From Burkholderiales bacterium (GTDB lineage Bacteria; Pseudomonadota; Gammaproteobacteria; Burkholderiales; Chitinimonadaceae): a stretch of 5,710 nucleotides of DNA. Positions 1-5,710 of the stretch are shown here, one piece after another. The translations under genes were made by a program, and so were the position numbers. The stretch lies in contig JAFAKZ010000479.1 in the NCBI GenBank assembly GCA_019234745.1, positions 1 through 5,710 on the forward strand, in the 5' to 3' direction. Position 1 is the stretch's first letter. Each line of letters opens with the position of its first letter. The notes beneath the pieces were generated by a model. That model did not search any database. It saw only the letters and a program-made list of their open reading frames with translations, and had not been told where the DNA came from.

Positions 1-158
1 AGCTCTTTCATGCGCAACTCGAAAAGTGATTTTTCCTGATCATACGCCATTCAACGCGATTTTTTCTTGTAATGGATATGAAACTTGGCGGCACTTTTTA
101 GTAGATCACCAATACACTGCGCGAAATTTCTGAATGCGGTGCCAAACGGAGCAAACCC
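1..158. other. Leader region upstream of dadA, no gene assigned
   Basis: This stretch is richer in A and T than the rest of the window, especially 50-105, and must contain the dadA promoter if the operon starts here. I could not find a convincing -35/-10 pair at normal spacing. The first bases could be the tail of an upstream plus-strand gene (one frame stops at 37-39, another at 27-29) or the start of a divergent minus-strand gene (an ATG reads leftward from 11), but too little sequence is present to choose. In many proteobacteria an Lrp-type regulator gene lies next to dadA. That is family knowledge and is not seen here. Confidence 0.4.
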
Positions 159-1460
159 ATGAAAGTGATCGTGCTTGGCGGTGGTGTGATTGGTGTGTCG
201 ACGGCCTATTACCTGGCCCGTGCCGGTGCCGACGTGACGGTGCTGGAGCGCCAGTCCGGCGTTGCGCTGGAAACCAGCTTCGCCAATGCGGGTCAGATTT
301 CCCCCGGCTACTCCACGCCTTGGGCTGCGCCCGGCATCCCGACCAAGGCCATGAAGTGGATGTTCCAGCGTCATGCGCCCTTGGCCATCAAGCTCGACGG
401 CAGCCTGTTCCAGCTCAAGTGGATGGCCCAGATGCTGGCCAACTGCAACGACAAGGCCTATGCAACCAATAAGGAACGCATGATGCGCCTGTCGGAGTAC
501 AGCCGCGATTGCCTGCGCGCCCTGCGCAATGAGATCGGCATAGGCTACGAAGAACGTACGGGCGGCACGCTGCAGCTGTTCCGCAGCCAGTACCAACTCG
601 ACAGCGCCGCGCGCGACACCGCCGTGCTGGAAGCCTGCGGCGTACCGTTTGAACTGCTGGACGCAACCGGTTGTGCCCGCGTGGAACCTGCACTCGCCAA
701 GGTCAGCGACAAGGTAGCCGGCGGCCTGCGCCTGCCCAACGACGAGACGGGCGACTGCCAGCGCTTTACGCTGATCCTGTCCGAGCATGCGCAGAAGCTG
801 GGCGTGAAGTTTCGCTTCAACAGCCAGATCGATTCGCTGCAGATGGACCGCGGCCGCATCTCCGGCGTCGTGGTCAACGGCGAAATGCTGACGGCCGACC
901 ACTATGTGGTCGCCATGGGTAGCTTCAGCCGCCAGCTGGTGCAGGACCTGGGCCTGGACCTGCCCGTCTACCCGACCAAGGGTTACTCGCTCACGGTGCC
1001 CATCACCAAGCCGGAAGCAGCCCCCGTGTCCACCATCCTGGACGAAACCTACAAGATCGCCATCACGCGCTTCGACAACCGCATCCGCGTGGGCGGCATG
1101 GCCGAGCTGATGGGCTACAACCTGGACCTGAACCCGCGTCGCCGCGAAACGCTGGAAATGGTCGTCACCGACCTGTTCCCGGAAGGCGGCGACGTGAAGG
1201 CCGCCAGCTTCTGGACGGGTCTGCGCCCGATGACGCCGGACGGCACGCCCATCGTGGGCCGCACGCCCATCGCCAACCTCTCGCTCAACACGGGCCATGG
1301 CACGCTGGGCTGGACCATGGCCTGTGGCTCCGGCAAGTTGATGGCCGATATCGTGACGGGCGGCAAGCCCGAGATCAGCACGGAAGGACTGGCCATCGAC
1401 CGCTACGGCAAGAAGGCCATCGGCAGCAAGCTGGCCGGCCTACGCCCTGCAACTGCCTGA
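159..1460 (+). CDS. dadA: D-amino acid dehydrogenase, small (catalytic) subunit
   Basis: DadA oxidatively deaminates D-amino acids, chiefly D-alanine, to the 2-oxo acid and ammonia, passing electrons through FAD to the membrane respiratory chain. The 433-residue length matches the family (about 432 in E. coli). The N terminus is a dinucleotide-binding Rossmann fold with GxGxxG at G7, G9 and G12 and an acidic E30 ending the second strand, as expected for FAD ribose binding. The DadA signature [18 protein letters not shown] lies at residues 38-59. The C-terminal FAD/substrate region has GGMAE (312-316), [19 protein letters not shown] (352-370) and [16 protein letters not shown] (377-392). The start ATG has GGAG at 148-151, seven bases upstream. 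The racemase gene follows after 97 bp on the same strand, which supports an alanine-catabolic unit. A 415-residue open frame on the opposite strand is a GC-driven shadow. The assignment is very secure. Confidence 0.97.
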   Translation: MKVIVLGGGVIGVSTAYYLARAGADVTVLERQSGVALETSFANAGQISPGYSTPWAAPGIPTKAMKWMFQRHAPLAIKLDGSLFQLKWMAQMLANCNDKAYATNKERMMRLSEYSRDCLRALRNEIGIGYEERTGGTLQLFRSQYQLDSAARDTAVLEACGVPFELLDATGCARVEPALAKVSDKVAGGLRLPNDETGDCQRFTLILSEHAQKLGVKFRFNSQIDSLQMDRGRISGVVVNGEMLTADHYVVAMGSFSRQLVQDLGLDLPVYPTKGYSLTVPITKPEAAPVSTILDETYKIAITRFDNRIRVGGMAELMGYNLDLNPRRRETLEMVVTDLFPEGGDVKAASFWTGLRPMTPDGTPIVGRTPIANLSLNTGHGTLGWTMACGSGKLMADIVTGGKPEISTEGLAIDRYGKKAIGSKLAGLRPATA

Positions 1461-1481
1461 TCGTTTCGCGTTCCAATAAGA

Positions 1482-1511
1482 CAACGGGCTCGGCACAAGC
1501 CGGGCCCGTTG
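1482..1511 (+). terminator. Hairpin in the dadA-alr spacer (weak terminator or attenuator)
   Basis: Bases 1482-1494 pair with 1499-1511 in a 13-bp stem with one G.U pair and a four-base ACAA loop. The stem is GC-rich and starts 21 bases after the dadA stop codon. Downstream there is only a short AATTT instead of a real T run, so intrinsic termination would be partial at best. It could reduce read-through into alr, or stabilise the 3' end of dadA mRNA. The structure is seen directly; its role is inferred. Confidence 0.5.
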
Positions 1512-1525
1512 CACGCAATTTGTCC

Positions 1526-1531
1526 GATAAT
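1526..1531 (+). promoter_or_regulatory. Candidate -10 box for alr
   Basis: GATAAT matches five of six positions of the sigma-70 -10 consensus and lies 26 bases before the alr start codon. There is no good -35 hexamer at 16-18 bp upstream, because that position falls inside the hairpin's right arm. If real, it would give alr its own promoter, independent of dadA. Confidence 0.3.
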
Positions 1532-1557
1532 CCCCTCATCACCCGCAAAGGTCCGCC

Positions 1558-2625
1558 ATGAGCCGCCCCCTGACCGCCACCATCGACCTCGCCGCCCTGC
1601 GCCATAACTATCTGCTGGCGAAGCGCGTGCATGGCGGTCGTGCCATTGCGGCGGTCAAGGCGAATGCCTACGGCCATGGCGCCGTGCAGTGCGCGACGGC
1701 CTTGGCCGACATCGCGGACGGCTTCGGCGTGGCAGCCATCGAGGAGGCCATCGAGCTGCGCGACGCGGGCATCAAGAATCCCATCCTGCTGCTGGAAGGC
1801 TGGTTCGAGGCGGGCGAGTTGGCGCTCATCCAGCAGTACGATTTCTGGACTTCGCTGCACAGCGTCGAACAGATTGCCGAGATCGAGCGCGCGGCCATCA
1901 CCAAGCCGCTCACGGTCTGGATGAAGATCGACAGCGGCATGCACCGCCTGGGCGTTCAGCCAGAGGACTTCCGCGCCGCCTACGAACGCCTCTTGACCAC
2001 GGGCAAGGTCGCCAAAGTCGTCGTGATGACGCACTTCGCCCGTGCCGATGAACTGGGCTGCGATGCGACGGCCAAGCAGGTGGCCCGCTTCCGTGCCGCC
2101 ATTGAAGGCCTGGACGTGGAAACGAGCATGTCCAACTCCGGCGGCGTCCTCGGTTGGCCGGAAGGCCGCGGCGACTGGGCTCGGCCCGGCATCATGCTGT
2201 ACGGCGGCGTGTGCGCGGACGGCGATCTACCCGAAACGCCCAAACCCGTCATGCACCTGGATAGCGCCGTGATCGCCGTGCGTGACTTGCCGGCGGGCGA
2301 GCCTATCGGCTACGGCGCCCGTTTCGTCACGGAAACCCCAACACGCATGGGTGTGGTCGCCTGCGGCTATGCGGACGGTTACCCTCGCATCGTACCGACC
2401 GGTACACCTGTGTTGGTCAACGGCCAGACGAGCCGCATCTTGGGCCGCGTGTCGATGGATATGCTGGTCGTGGACCTGACGGGCATCGCGGGTGCCGACA
2501 TAGGCGCCAAAGTGCGCCTGTGGGGCGAAGGCCTGCCGGCCAATAAGATTGCCCAGGCAGCAGGCACCATCGACTATGAAATCTTCTGCAATGTGAAGCG
2601 CGCGCACTTCGTCTATGCGAAGTAA
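1558..2625 (+). CDS. alr: Alanine racemase (PLP-dependent)
   Basis: This enzyme interconverts L- and D-alanine using pyridoxal phosphate. It supplies D-alanine for peptidoglycan and, beside dadA, feeds alanine catabolism; the catabolic paralogue is often called dadX. The length, 355 residues, is typical. The PLP Schiff-base lysine is K34 in AVKANAYGHG (32-41), opening the TIM-barrel domain. KIDSGMHRLG (123-132) carries the lysine that is carbamylated in some family members. ARPGIMLYG (208-216) carries the arginine R209 that contacts the pyridine nitrogen. The second catalytic residue is Tyr252 in GYGARF (251-256) of the C-terminal beta domain, followed by RVSMDM (297-302). A purine-rich AAAGG at 1547-1551 lies six bases before the ATG. 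With only one racemase in view, alr and dadX cannot be told apart by sequence; the neighbour dadA favours the catabolic role. The insertion element begins 13 bp after the stop. Confidence 0.97.
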   Translation: MSRPLTATIDLAALRHNYLLAKRVHGGRAIAAVKANAYGHGAVQCATALADIADGFGVAAIEEAIELRDAGIKNPILLLEGWFEAGELALIQQYDFWTSLHSVEQIAEIERAAITKPLTVWMKIDSGMHRLGVQPEDFRAAYERLLTTGKVAKVVVMTHFARADELGCDATAKQVARFRAAIEGLDVETSMSNSGGVLGWPEGRGDWARPGIMLYGGVCADGDLPETPKPVMHLDSAVIAVRDLPAGEPIGYGARFVTETPTRMGVVACGYADGYPRIVPTGTPVLVNGQTSRILGRVSMDMLVVDLTGIAGADIGAKVRLWGEGLPANKIAQAAGTIDYEIFCNVKRAHFVYAK

Positions 2626-2638
2626 TACGACGCGCTAG

Positions 2639-2662
2639 GGAGCCTCTGATTAAGTACCCGGG
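2639..2662 (+). repeat. Left terminal inverted repeat of the element
   Basis: The 24 bases are an exact reverse complement of 2904-2927. The outer end reads GGAGCCTCTGATTAAG and the inner end is CCCGGG. Including the CTAG flank, the identity runs for 28 bases. Confidence 0.9.
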
Positions 2663-2710
2663 TCGCGCTGGGCCGAGTCTTGGGGCACGACGCAGGCGCA
2701 AGGAGTGCAG

Positions 2711-2724
2711 TGTAACGGGTTACA
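2711..2724. repeat. TGTAAC-GG-GTTACA dyad inside the element
   Basis: A perfect 6-bp dyad with a two-base spacer lies within the left half of the element. A related half-site, ATGTAAC followed by TCGTT, occurs at 2818-2829 in the right half. It could be a protein-binding site or just part of the element's folded structure. No function can be assigned from sequence. Confidence 0.45.
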
Positions 2725-2774
2725 TCAGTGAGTTGTGCCGAAGTATTGCCCCAAGAATCGACCAAGCCCGGAGG

Positions 2775-2898
2775 GTTTGCCCGGCTTTTGGCCTGCTGCC
2801 GCGTTGAAAGTCGCTTATGTAACTCGTTCCCACGACCGGGCAACGTGGACCTACACAGCGCTCCTTTCGCCTTGCATCAGGCCAAAATCCGGGCAAAC
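2775..2898. repeat. Second, internal inverted repeat of the element
   Basis: Bases 2775-2799 are the reverse complement of 2874-2898 at 23 of 25 positions. The shared core is GCCCGGmTTTTGGCCTG. The two arms enclose about 74 bases. The right arm lies just inside the right terminal repeat, while the left arm lies near the middle of the element, so the right half alone can fold into a long hairpin independent of the terminal repeats. Confidence 0.8.
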
Positions 2899-2903
2899 GC
2901 GAT

Positions 2904-2927
2904 CCCGGGTACTTAATCAGAGGCTCC
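2904..2927 (-). repeat. Right terminal inverted repeat of the element
   Basis: An exact reverse complement of 2639-2662. The adjoining CTAG at 2928-2931 contains the TAG stop codon of the neighbouring minus-strand gene. Confidence 0.9.
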
Positions 2928-3611
2928 CTAGGGCTGCAGCGCGGCCTTCATCTGTTCAACGGTCGCCTTGGGAACCGCCGGATTGCAGGCCAGGTAGAGG
3001 TCCTGGTGATGGAACTGGATCAGCGGCACGATCTGGTCCTGCAGGCCCAGGCGCGTCACTTCCGCCGTGCCCGCCAAGAGGCTCGTCGCCCAGTAGTCGG
3101 CAAAGCCGCGCAGTACGTTGCGGGCGCAGATTTCGTGCGATTCGGACGATACGACCTTCATGCCGTCGGCGAGCAGGAAACGCCCGGGTGCGTCGCCGAG
3201 CAGGCTGCACACCGCCTTGCCGCCGCGGACTTCATCCAGCGAGACCGGCTTGAGGCTGCCTACCTTGCCCCATAGATACCAATCAGACTGCGCTACCGGT
3301 GCGACCCACTGGAAACTGGACTCGCGCTCCGGCAACTTGGCCGTGCTGTAGACGCAAGCATTGGCCTGCATCTTGGCCATATTGAGGGCACGCGACCAAC
3401 TCGTCACATTGATCGCATAGGGAATGCCGGCCTTCTTGAAGGCTGCTTCGATCTTCTCGGTTGCAATGCCGCGAACCGTCTTGCCGTCTTCTGCGAGGTA
3501 ATTGTTAGGCGCAGAATTCTCCGTATACAGCACCAGCGTATCGTTCGTGCCAGCGTAGGCGTGGAAGGCCAGCACCGCTGCACACGCCGTCACTACCTTT
3601 CTTGTCGTCAT
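2928..3611 (-). CDS. Periplasmic solute-binding protein, family 3 type, apparently short at the C terminus
   Basis: The 227-residue product looks like a stand-alone amino-acid-type periplasmic binding protein (SBP_bac_3 fold), which captures a small polar solute in the periplasm. Residues 1-20 form a signal peptide: TTRK, a short hydrophobic core, then AYA before G21 as a signal peptidase I site. The mature protein opens with TLVLYTENSAPNNYL (25-39), the usual first strand and ligand-loop region. PERESSFQWVAPV (94-106) is the region before the crossover into lobe 2, and LYLACNPAVP (205-214) the late strand near the return. Four cysteines remain in the mature chain (86, 135, 162, 209). The chain stops at MKAALQP, where relatives usually continue for about 15-25 residues of helix. 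The ATG at 3611 has a strong AGGAAGGGG six bases upstream (3618-3626). No permease or ATPase gene is in view, and the ligand is unknown. Confidence 0.8.
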   Translation of the reverse strand: MTTRKVVTACAAVLAFHAYAGTNDTLVLYTENSAPNNYLAEDGKTVRGIATEKIEAAFKKAGIPYAINVTSWSRALNMAKMQANACVYSTAKLPERESSFQWVAPVAQSDWYLWGKVGSLKPVSLDEVRGGKAVCSLLGDAPGRFLLADGMKVVSSESHEICARNVLRGFADYWATSLLAGTAEVTRLGLQDQIVPLIQFHHQDLYLACNPAVPKATVEQMKAALQP

Positions 3612-3807
3612 GTCTTACCCCTTCCTCGCTACATCATAGATCGCTAACGCTGCCTTGCATGGCAAGAAATCCAGCAGGGTGATAATAGGATTGTCCCACC
3701 AATGGAACGAATCATCGCAATTTTGCCGTCTAGTGGCCAATTCGATCGATGGATAGGATACGCCTCAAGCAGTCGCCAATGGTGGCGACCCGAACCGGAG
3801 ATTGATC
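3612..3807. promoter_or_regulatory. Divergent promoter region between the solute-binding protein gene and azoR
   Basis: This spacer separates two divergently transcribed genes, so both promoters should lie here. ATAATA at 3682-3687 reads TATTAT on the minus strand, a five-of-six -10 match about 70 bases before the solute-binding protein ATG. The overlapping GATAAT (3681-3686) is -10-like on the plus strand. Neither has a good -35 partner at standard spacing. CCAATGG occurs twice, at 3699-3705 and 3777-3783, the second within the dyad next to azoR. Confidence 0.4.
3772..3789. promoter_or_regulatory. Perfect dyad GTCGCCA-N4-TGGCGAC in the azoR leader
   Basis: Two 7-bp arms (3772-3778 and 3783-3789) are perfect reverse complements around a 4-base centre. 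The dyad ends seven bases before the GGAG ribosome binding site of azoR. It could be an operator for a dimeric regulator, since azoreductase genes are often controlled by redox or quinone-sensing repressors, or an mRNA hairpin affecting translation. The dyad is seen; its role is inferred. Confidence 0.45.
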
Positions 3808-4419
3808 ATGAAGCTTCTGCACCTTGATTCCAGCATCCTGGGCGACTCGTCCGCCTCCCGCCAACTGACCCGCGAAATCGTCGACACACTGCGCGCGTCG
3901 GAAGCGAACCTGCAAGTCAGCTACCGCGACCTGGTCGCCAACCCGATTCCCCATATCGCCGGCAGCACGCTGGCCGCTAACGGCACGCCGGCCGAGCTGC
4001 GCAGCCCCGCGCAACAAGTCGAGGCCGCCGAATCGGACAACACCATGAACGACTTCATGGCCGCCGATGTGCTGGTGATCGGCGCTCCGATGTACAACTT
4101 CTCCATCCCCACACAGTTGAAGGCCTGGATCGACCGCGTGGTCGTCGCCGGCAAGACCTTCAAGTACGGTGCCAATGGCCCGGAAGGCCTGGCAGGCGGC
4201 AAGAAGGTGATCATCGTCTCCACGGCCGGCGGCAAGCACGCAGGCGGCCCGACGGGCGTGGGCCATGAAGACCTGCTGATGACCGTGTTCCGCTTCATCG
4301 GCATCACAGACATCACCATCGTTCGCGCTCAGGGCCTAGCCATGGGCCCGGAATCGCGCGACGCGGCCTTCGCCGATGCACGTGCCACGATCACCGAAGC
4401 AGTCGGTACGACGGCGTAA
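3808..4419 (+). CDS. azoR: FMN-dependent NADH-azoreductase
   Basis: AzoR is a cytoplasmic homodimeric flavoprotein that uses NADH to reduce azo dyes and, more physiologically, quinones by two-electron transfer, protecting against thiol and redox stress. The 203 residues match the family (about 200). [17 protein letters not shown] (4-20) is the N-terminal flavodoxin-fold strand and FMN phosphate loop. [20 protein letters not shown] (92-111) is the hallmark FMN isoalloxazine-binding segment, and STAGG (138-142) the second flavin loop, followed by [15 protein letters not shown] (152-166). The start is taken as ATG 3808 rather than TTG 3802 because GGAG at 3797-3800 is seven bases from the ATG but only one from the TTG, and family members begin MK.L.LD.S. 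The gene is monocistronic, with a dyad in its leader and a strong terminator after it. Confidence 0.95.
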   Translation: MKLLHLDSSILGDSSASRQLTREIVDTLRASEANLQVSYRDLVANPIPHIAGSTLAANGTPAELRSPAQQVEAAESDNTMNDFMAADVLVIGAPMYNFSIPTQLKAWIDRVVVAGKTFKYGANGPEGLAGGKKVIIVSTAGGKHAGGPTGVGHEDLLMTVFRFIGITDITIVRAQGLAMGPESRDAAFADARATITEAVGTTA

Positions 4420-4445
4420 TCAGGCAAGGTACGTCCTGATGCAAA

Positions 4446-4475
4446 ACAAAAGCCCCGGCATGCCGGGGCTTTTGT
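4446..4475. terminator. Bidirectional intrinsic terminator between azoR and scoB
   Basis: This is a perfect 30-bp palindrome: a GC-rich core, GCCCCGGC and its complement, flanked by AAAA on the left and TTTT on the right. The T run follows the stem on either strand, so it can end transcription of azoR (stop 26 bases upstream) and of scoB (stop 19 bases away on the other strand). Confidence 0.93.
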
Positions 4476-4494
4476 CATCGCAAGGCGTAAGTGT

Positions 4495-5151
4495 TTAAAC
4501 CTTCATTTCCGGCACGTCACCAGAAACCACCATCTCGCCTTCCGTCTTGGCGACGATCTCTTCCACCGTCACGCCTGGTGCGCGTTCACGCAGGTGGAAC
4601 TTGCCGCCTTCGATATCGATCACGGCGAGATCGGTCACCACGCGGCGGATACAGTTCACACCCGTCAGCGGCAGCGAGCAATTCTTCAGCAGCTTGGAGT
4701 TGCCGGCCTTATCCGTGTGCTGCATGGTCACCACGATATTTCGCGCGCCGGCCACCAGGTCCATCGCGCCGCCCATGCCCTTCACCAGCTTGCCCGGCAC
4801 CATCCAGGACGCGATGCTGCCGTGCACGTCCACCTCAAAGGCGCCCAGCACGGTGAGGTCGACGTGGCCGCCGCGGATCATGGCGAAAGATTCAGCCGAG
4901 GAGAAGAAGGCGGCACCCGTGATGGTCGTCACGGTCTGCTTGCCGGCATTGATCAGGTCGGCGTCGATTTCCTCTTCCGTCGGGAACGGGCCCATACCGA
5001 GGAGGCCGTTCTCCGACTGCAGCATGACCTGCATGCCAGCCGGAACGTAGTTGGCGACGAGCGTCGGGATGCCGATGCCCAGGTTTACGTAGTAACCATC
5101 GCGCAGCTCTTGGGCAACGCGGATGGCGATTTGGTCGCGTGTCAGTGCCAT
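4495..5151 (-). CDS. scoB: Succinyl-CoA:3-ketoacid CoA-transferase, subunit B
   Basis: ScoB is the catalytic beta subunit of 3-oxoacid CoA-transferase, which moves CoA from succinyl-CoA to acetoacetate, giving acetoacetyl-CoA for thiolysis. It works as a complex with ScoA. The 218 residues match the family's usual length. [15 protein letters not shown] (23-37) is the conserved N-terminal loop. The nucleophilic glutamate that forms the enzyme-CoA thioester is E47 in [10 protein letters not shown] (46-55). LGAFEVD (102-108) and [12 protein letters not shown] (125-136) are further CoA-transferase family I signatures. The ATG at 5151 has AAGGAG at 5158-5163, six bases upstream, one of the strongest Shine-Dalgarno sequences in the window. 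The gene lies downstream of scoA on the same strand, but 166 bp away, whereas these two genes usually nearly touch. AtoA of the acetate CoA-transferase is a close homologue and a less likely alternative. Confidence 0.95.
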   Translation of the reverse strand: MALTRDQIAIRVAQELRDGYYVNLGIGIPTLVANYVPAGMQVMLQSENGLLGMGPFPTEEEIDADLINAGKQTVTTITGAAFFSSAESFAMIRGGHVDLTVLGAFEVDVHGSIASWMVPGKLVKGMGGAMDLVAGARNIVVTMQHTDKAGNSKLLKNCSLPLTGVNCIRRVVTDLAVIDIEGGKFHLRERAPGVTVEEIVAKTEGEMVVSGDVPEMKV

Positions 5152-5173
5152 TCAGTTCTCCTTAGAGTACCGT

Positions 5174-5243
5174 GATCGAATCCACTGTCGAACGCCAGTG
5201 AGGCTCCCTTGCGGCGGCGAGGGCGGGGGGAGTGGATTCAATC
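5174..5243. repeat. Inverted-repeat structure in the scoA-scoB spacer
   Basis: GAATCCACT at 5178-5186 is the exact reverse complement of AGTGGATTC at 5231-5239. The match extends to 13 bases with one mismatch (5174-5186 with 5231-5243). Nested inside are CACTG/CAGTG (5183-5187 and 5196-5200) and a G/C-skewed stretch (CTCCC at 5204-5208, then G-rich to 5230). The arrangement resembles a small intergenic repeat (REP or mini-element). Copy number elsewhere is unknown. It lies between two cotranscribed genes, so it would be in the mRNA. Confidence 0.6.
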
Positions 5244-5280
5244 AGCGATACCTCGTTGAGTTTTCGCAGTTTTCAAGCGT

Positions 5281-5293
5281 CCGGCTCTGCCGG
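5281..5293 (-). other. Short hairpin after the scoA stop codon
   Basis: CCGGC at 5281-5285 pairs with GCCGG at 5289-5293 around a three-base loop, 24 bases beyond the scoA stop on the minus strand. No T run follows on that strand, so it is unlikely to be a full terminator. It may pause polymerase or stabilise the scoA 3' end. Confidence 0.35.
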
Positions 5294-5317
5294 GCGAAAG
5301 TTGACGGTTGAGTGGCC

Positions 5318-5710
5318 TCAGGCCTTTCTGACAGTCCGTTGTTCAATGCGCTTCTCGAACGTACCCTTGATCACGCGATGCACATAGATACCCGGCGTGT
5401 GGATATGTTCAGGGTCGAGGCTGCCTGCGGGTACGATCTCTTCCACTTCGGCGACCGTCACGCGGCCGGCCGTAGCCATCATCGGGTTGAAGTTCATCGC
5501 CGTCTTGCGGAACACCAGGTTGCCGTACTCGTCGGCCTTCCAGGCGCGGATCAGCGAGAAGTCGGACGTCAGCGAGCGTTCCTGCACGTAGTGGCGACCG
5601 TCGAACTCGGCCGTCGGCTTGCCTTCGGCCACCTTGGTGCCGTAGCCCGTGGCCGTGTAGAAGGCCGGGATGCCGGCGCCACCGGCGCGGATCTTCTCGG
5701 CCAGCGTGCC
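5318..5710 (-). CDS. scoA: Succinyl-CoA:3-ketoacid CoA-transferase, subunit A (C-terminal part; 5' end outside window)
   Basis: ScoA is the alpha subunit that pairs with ScoB to transfer CoA from succinyl-CoA to acetoacetate. The frame is open to the right edge, so the gene continues beyond the window. The visible 130 residues begin [20 protein letters not shown] and continue [12 protein letters not shown], the strongly conserved central block of CoA-transferase family I alpha subunits. Then come YVQERSL, the [18 protein letters not shown] segment and the C-terminal [25 protein letters not shown]. Full subunits are about 230 residues, so roughly 100 N-terminal residues, including the start codon and promoter, lie outside. 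An internal GTG at 5632 is not the start, because clear family sequence continues upstream of it. The gene precedes scoB in the same direction. Confidence 0.95.
   Translation of the reverse strand, partial: GTLAEKIRAGGAGIPAFYTATGYGTKVAEGKPTAEFDGRHYVQERSLTSDFSLIRAWKADEYGNLVFRKTAMNFNPMMATAGRVTVAEVEEIVPAGSLDPEHIHTPGIYVHRVIKGTFEKRIEQRTVRKA

Larger units (their letters stand above)
2635..2931. mobile_element. MITE-like non-autonomous inverted-repeat element with CTAG target duplication
   Basis: A 289-bp element (2639-2927) is bounded by perfect 24-bp terminal inverted repeats, 2639-2662 and 2904-2927, starting GGAGCCTCTGATTAAG. Each end is flanked by CTAG (2635-2638 and 2928-2931), which reads as a 4-bp target duplication. 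Short GG-starting ends with a YTAR-type duplication are typical of the IS5 family, so an IS5-like transposase probably moved it; this is inference from family knowledge. A duplication of only TA, with ends GGGAGCC, is an equally valid reading. No open frame inside resembles a transposase. The homology between the two ends continues inward: bases 53-75 from each end match at 17 of 23 positions when one is reverse-complemented. The element fills the otherwise gene-free stretch between alr and the convergent solute-binding protein gene. Confidence 0.82.

Noticed and set aside
50..115. Possible sigma-70 promoters for dadA (TTGTAA at 67-72, TTGGCG at 85-90)
   Set aside because: Neither has a reasonable -10 box at 16-18 bp spacing, so I do not annotate a promoter there.
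51..1298. A 415-residue open frame on the minus strand opposite dadA
   Set aside because: It lies wholly antisense to an unmistakable dadA. Its product is a low-complexity mix rich in H, Q, A, G and V with no recognisable motif, as expected for a GC-rich shadow frame.
1375..2034. A 219-residue minus-strand frame across the dadA end and alr start
   Set aside because: It is antisense to alr and the end of dadA, has no family motifs, and is a shadow of alr codon use.
2635..2931. The inverted repeats as a CRISPR or phage attachment site
   Set aside because: There are only two outward terminal copies in inverted orientation with a 4-bp duplication and no spacer periodicity, integrase or tRNA. 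This fits transposition and not CRISPR or site-specific integration.
2735..3253. A 172-residue plus-strand frame starting in the element and running antisense to the solute-binding protein gene
   Set aside because: Half of it is repeat DNA and the rest is antisense shadow rich in P, R and S. It has no transposase signature.
3802..3807. TTG at 3802 as the azoR start
   Set aside because: The ribosome binding site would lie only one base away. ATG at 3808 has correct spacing and matches family N termini.
3730..4266. A 178-residue minus-strand frame opposite azoR
   Set aside because: It is antisense to a clear azoR with no motif of its own, and would run through the azoR promoter region.
5200..5209. 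GAGGCTCCCT in the scoA-scoB spacer, identical to ten bases of the MITE right end (2920-2929)
   Set aside because: The match does not extend on either side, there is no partner end or CTAG flank, and ten bases can recur by chance. I do not treat it as an element remnant.

Overview
The window is about 61% GC and looks like a chromosomal housekeeping region of a betaproteobacterium (Burkholderiales or Neisseriales type). I infer this from memory of DadA, ScoA and ScoB family sequences and from the compact 5' leaders. No rRNA or taxon-specific marker is present, so the placement is tentative.

Layout from left to right: (1) a 158-bp relatively AT-rich leader; (2) dadA (159-1460, +), a FAD-dependent D-amino acid dehydrogenase; (3) a 97-bp spacer with a 13-bp hairpin and a -10-like box; (4) the PLP alanine racemase gene alr/dadX (1558-2625, +); (5) a 289-bp transposase-less inverted-repeat element (2639-2927) flanked by CTAG on both sides, resembling a MITE mobilised by an IS5-type transposase; (6) a family-3 periplasmic solute-binding protein gene on the minus strand (2928-3611), which appears short at its C terminus; (7) a promoter region of about 195 bp; (8) azoR (3808-4419, +), an FMN-dependent NADH-azoreductase, ending in a perfect 30-bp palindromic terminator; (9) scoB (4495-5151, -), then a 166-bp spacer with inverted repeats, then the 3' part of scoA (5318-5710, -), which runs off the right edge.

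Functionally, dadA and alr form the classical alanine catabolic pair: the racemase makes D-alanine, and DadA oxidises D-alanine to pyruvate and ammonia, passing electrons to the respiratory chain. ScoA and ScoB together make succinyl-CoA:3-ketoacid CoA-transferase, which activates acetoacetate. AzoR is a stand-alone flavin quinone/azo reductase, and the solute-binding protein has no transporter partners in view.

I found no convincing undescribed multi-gene system. The most interesting items are the MITE-like element and its insertion between two convergent genes whose stop codons were probably only 9 bp apart beforehand, its nested internal inverted repeats, the shortened solute-binding protein next to it, and the unusually long structured spacer between scoA and scoB.
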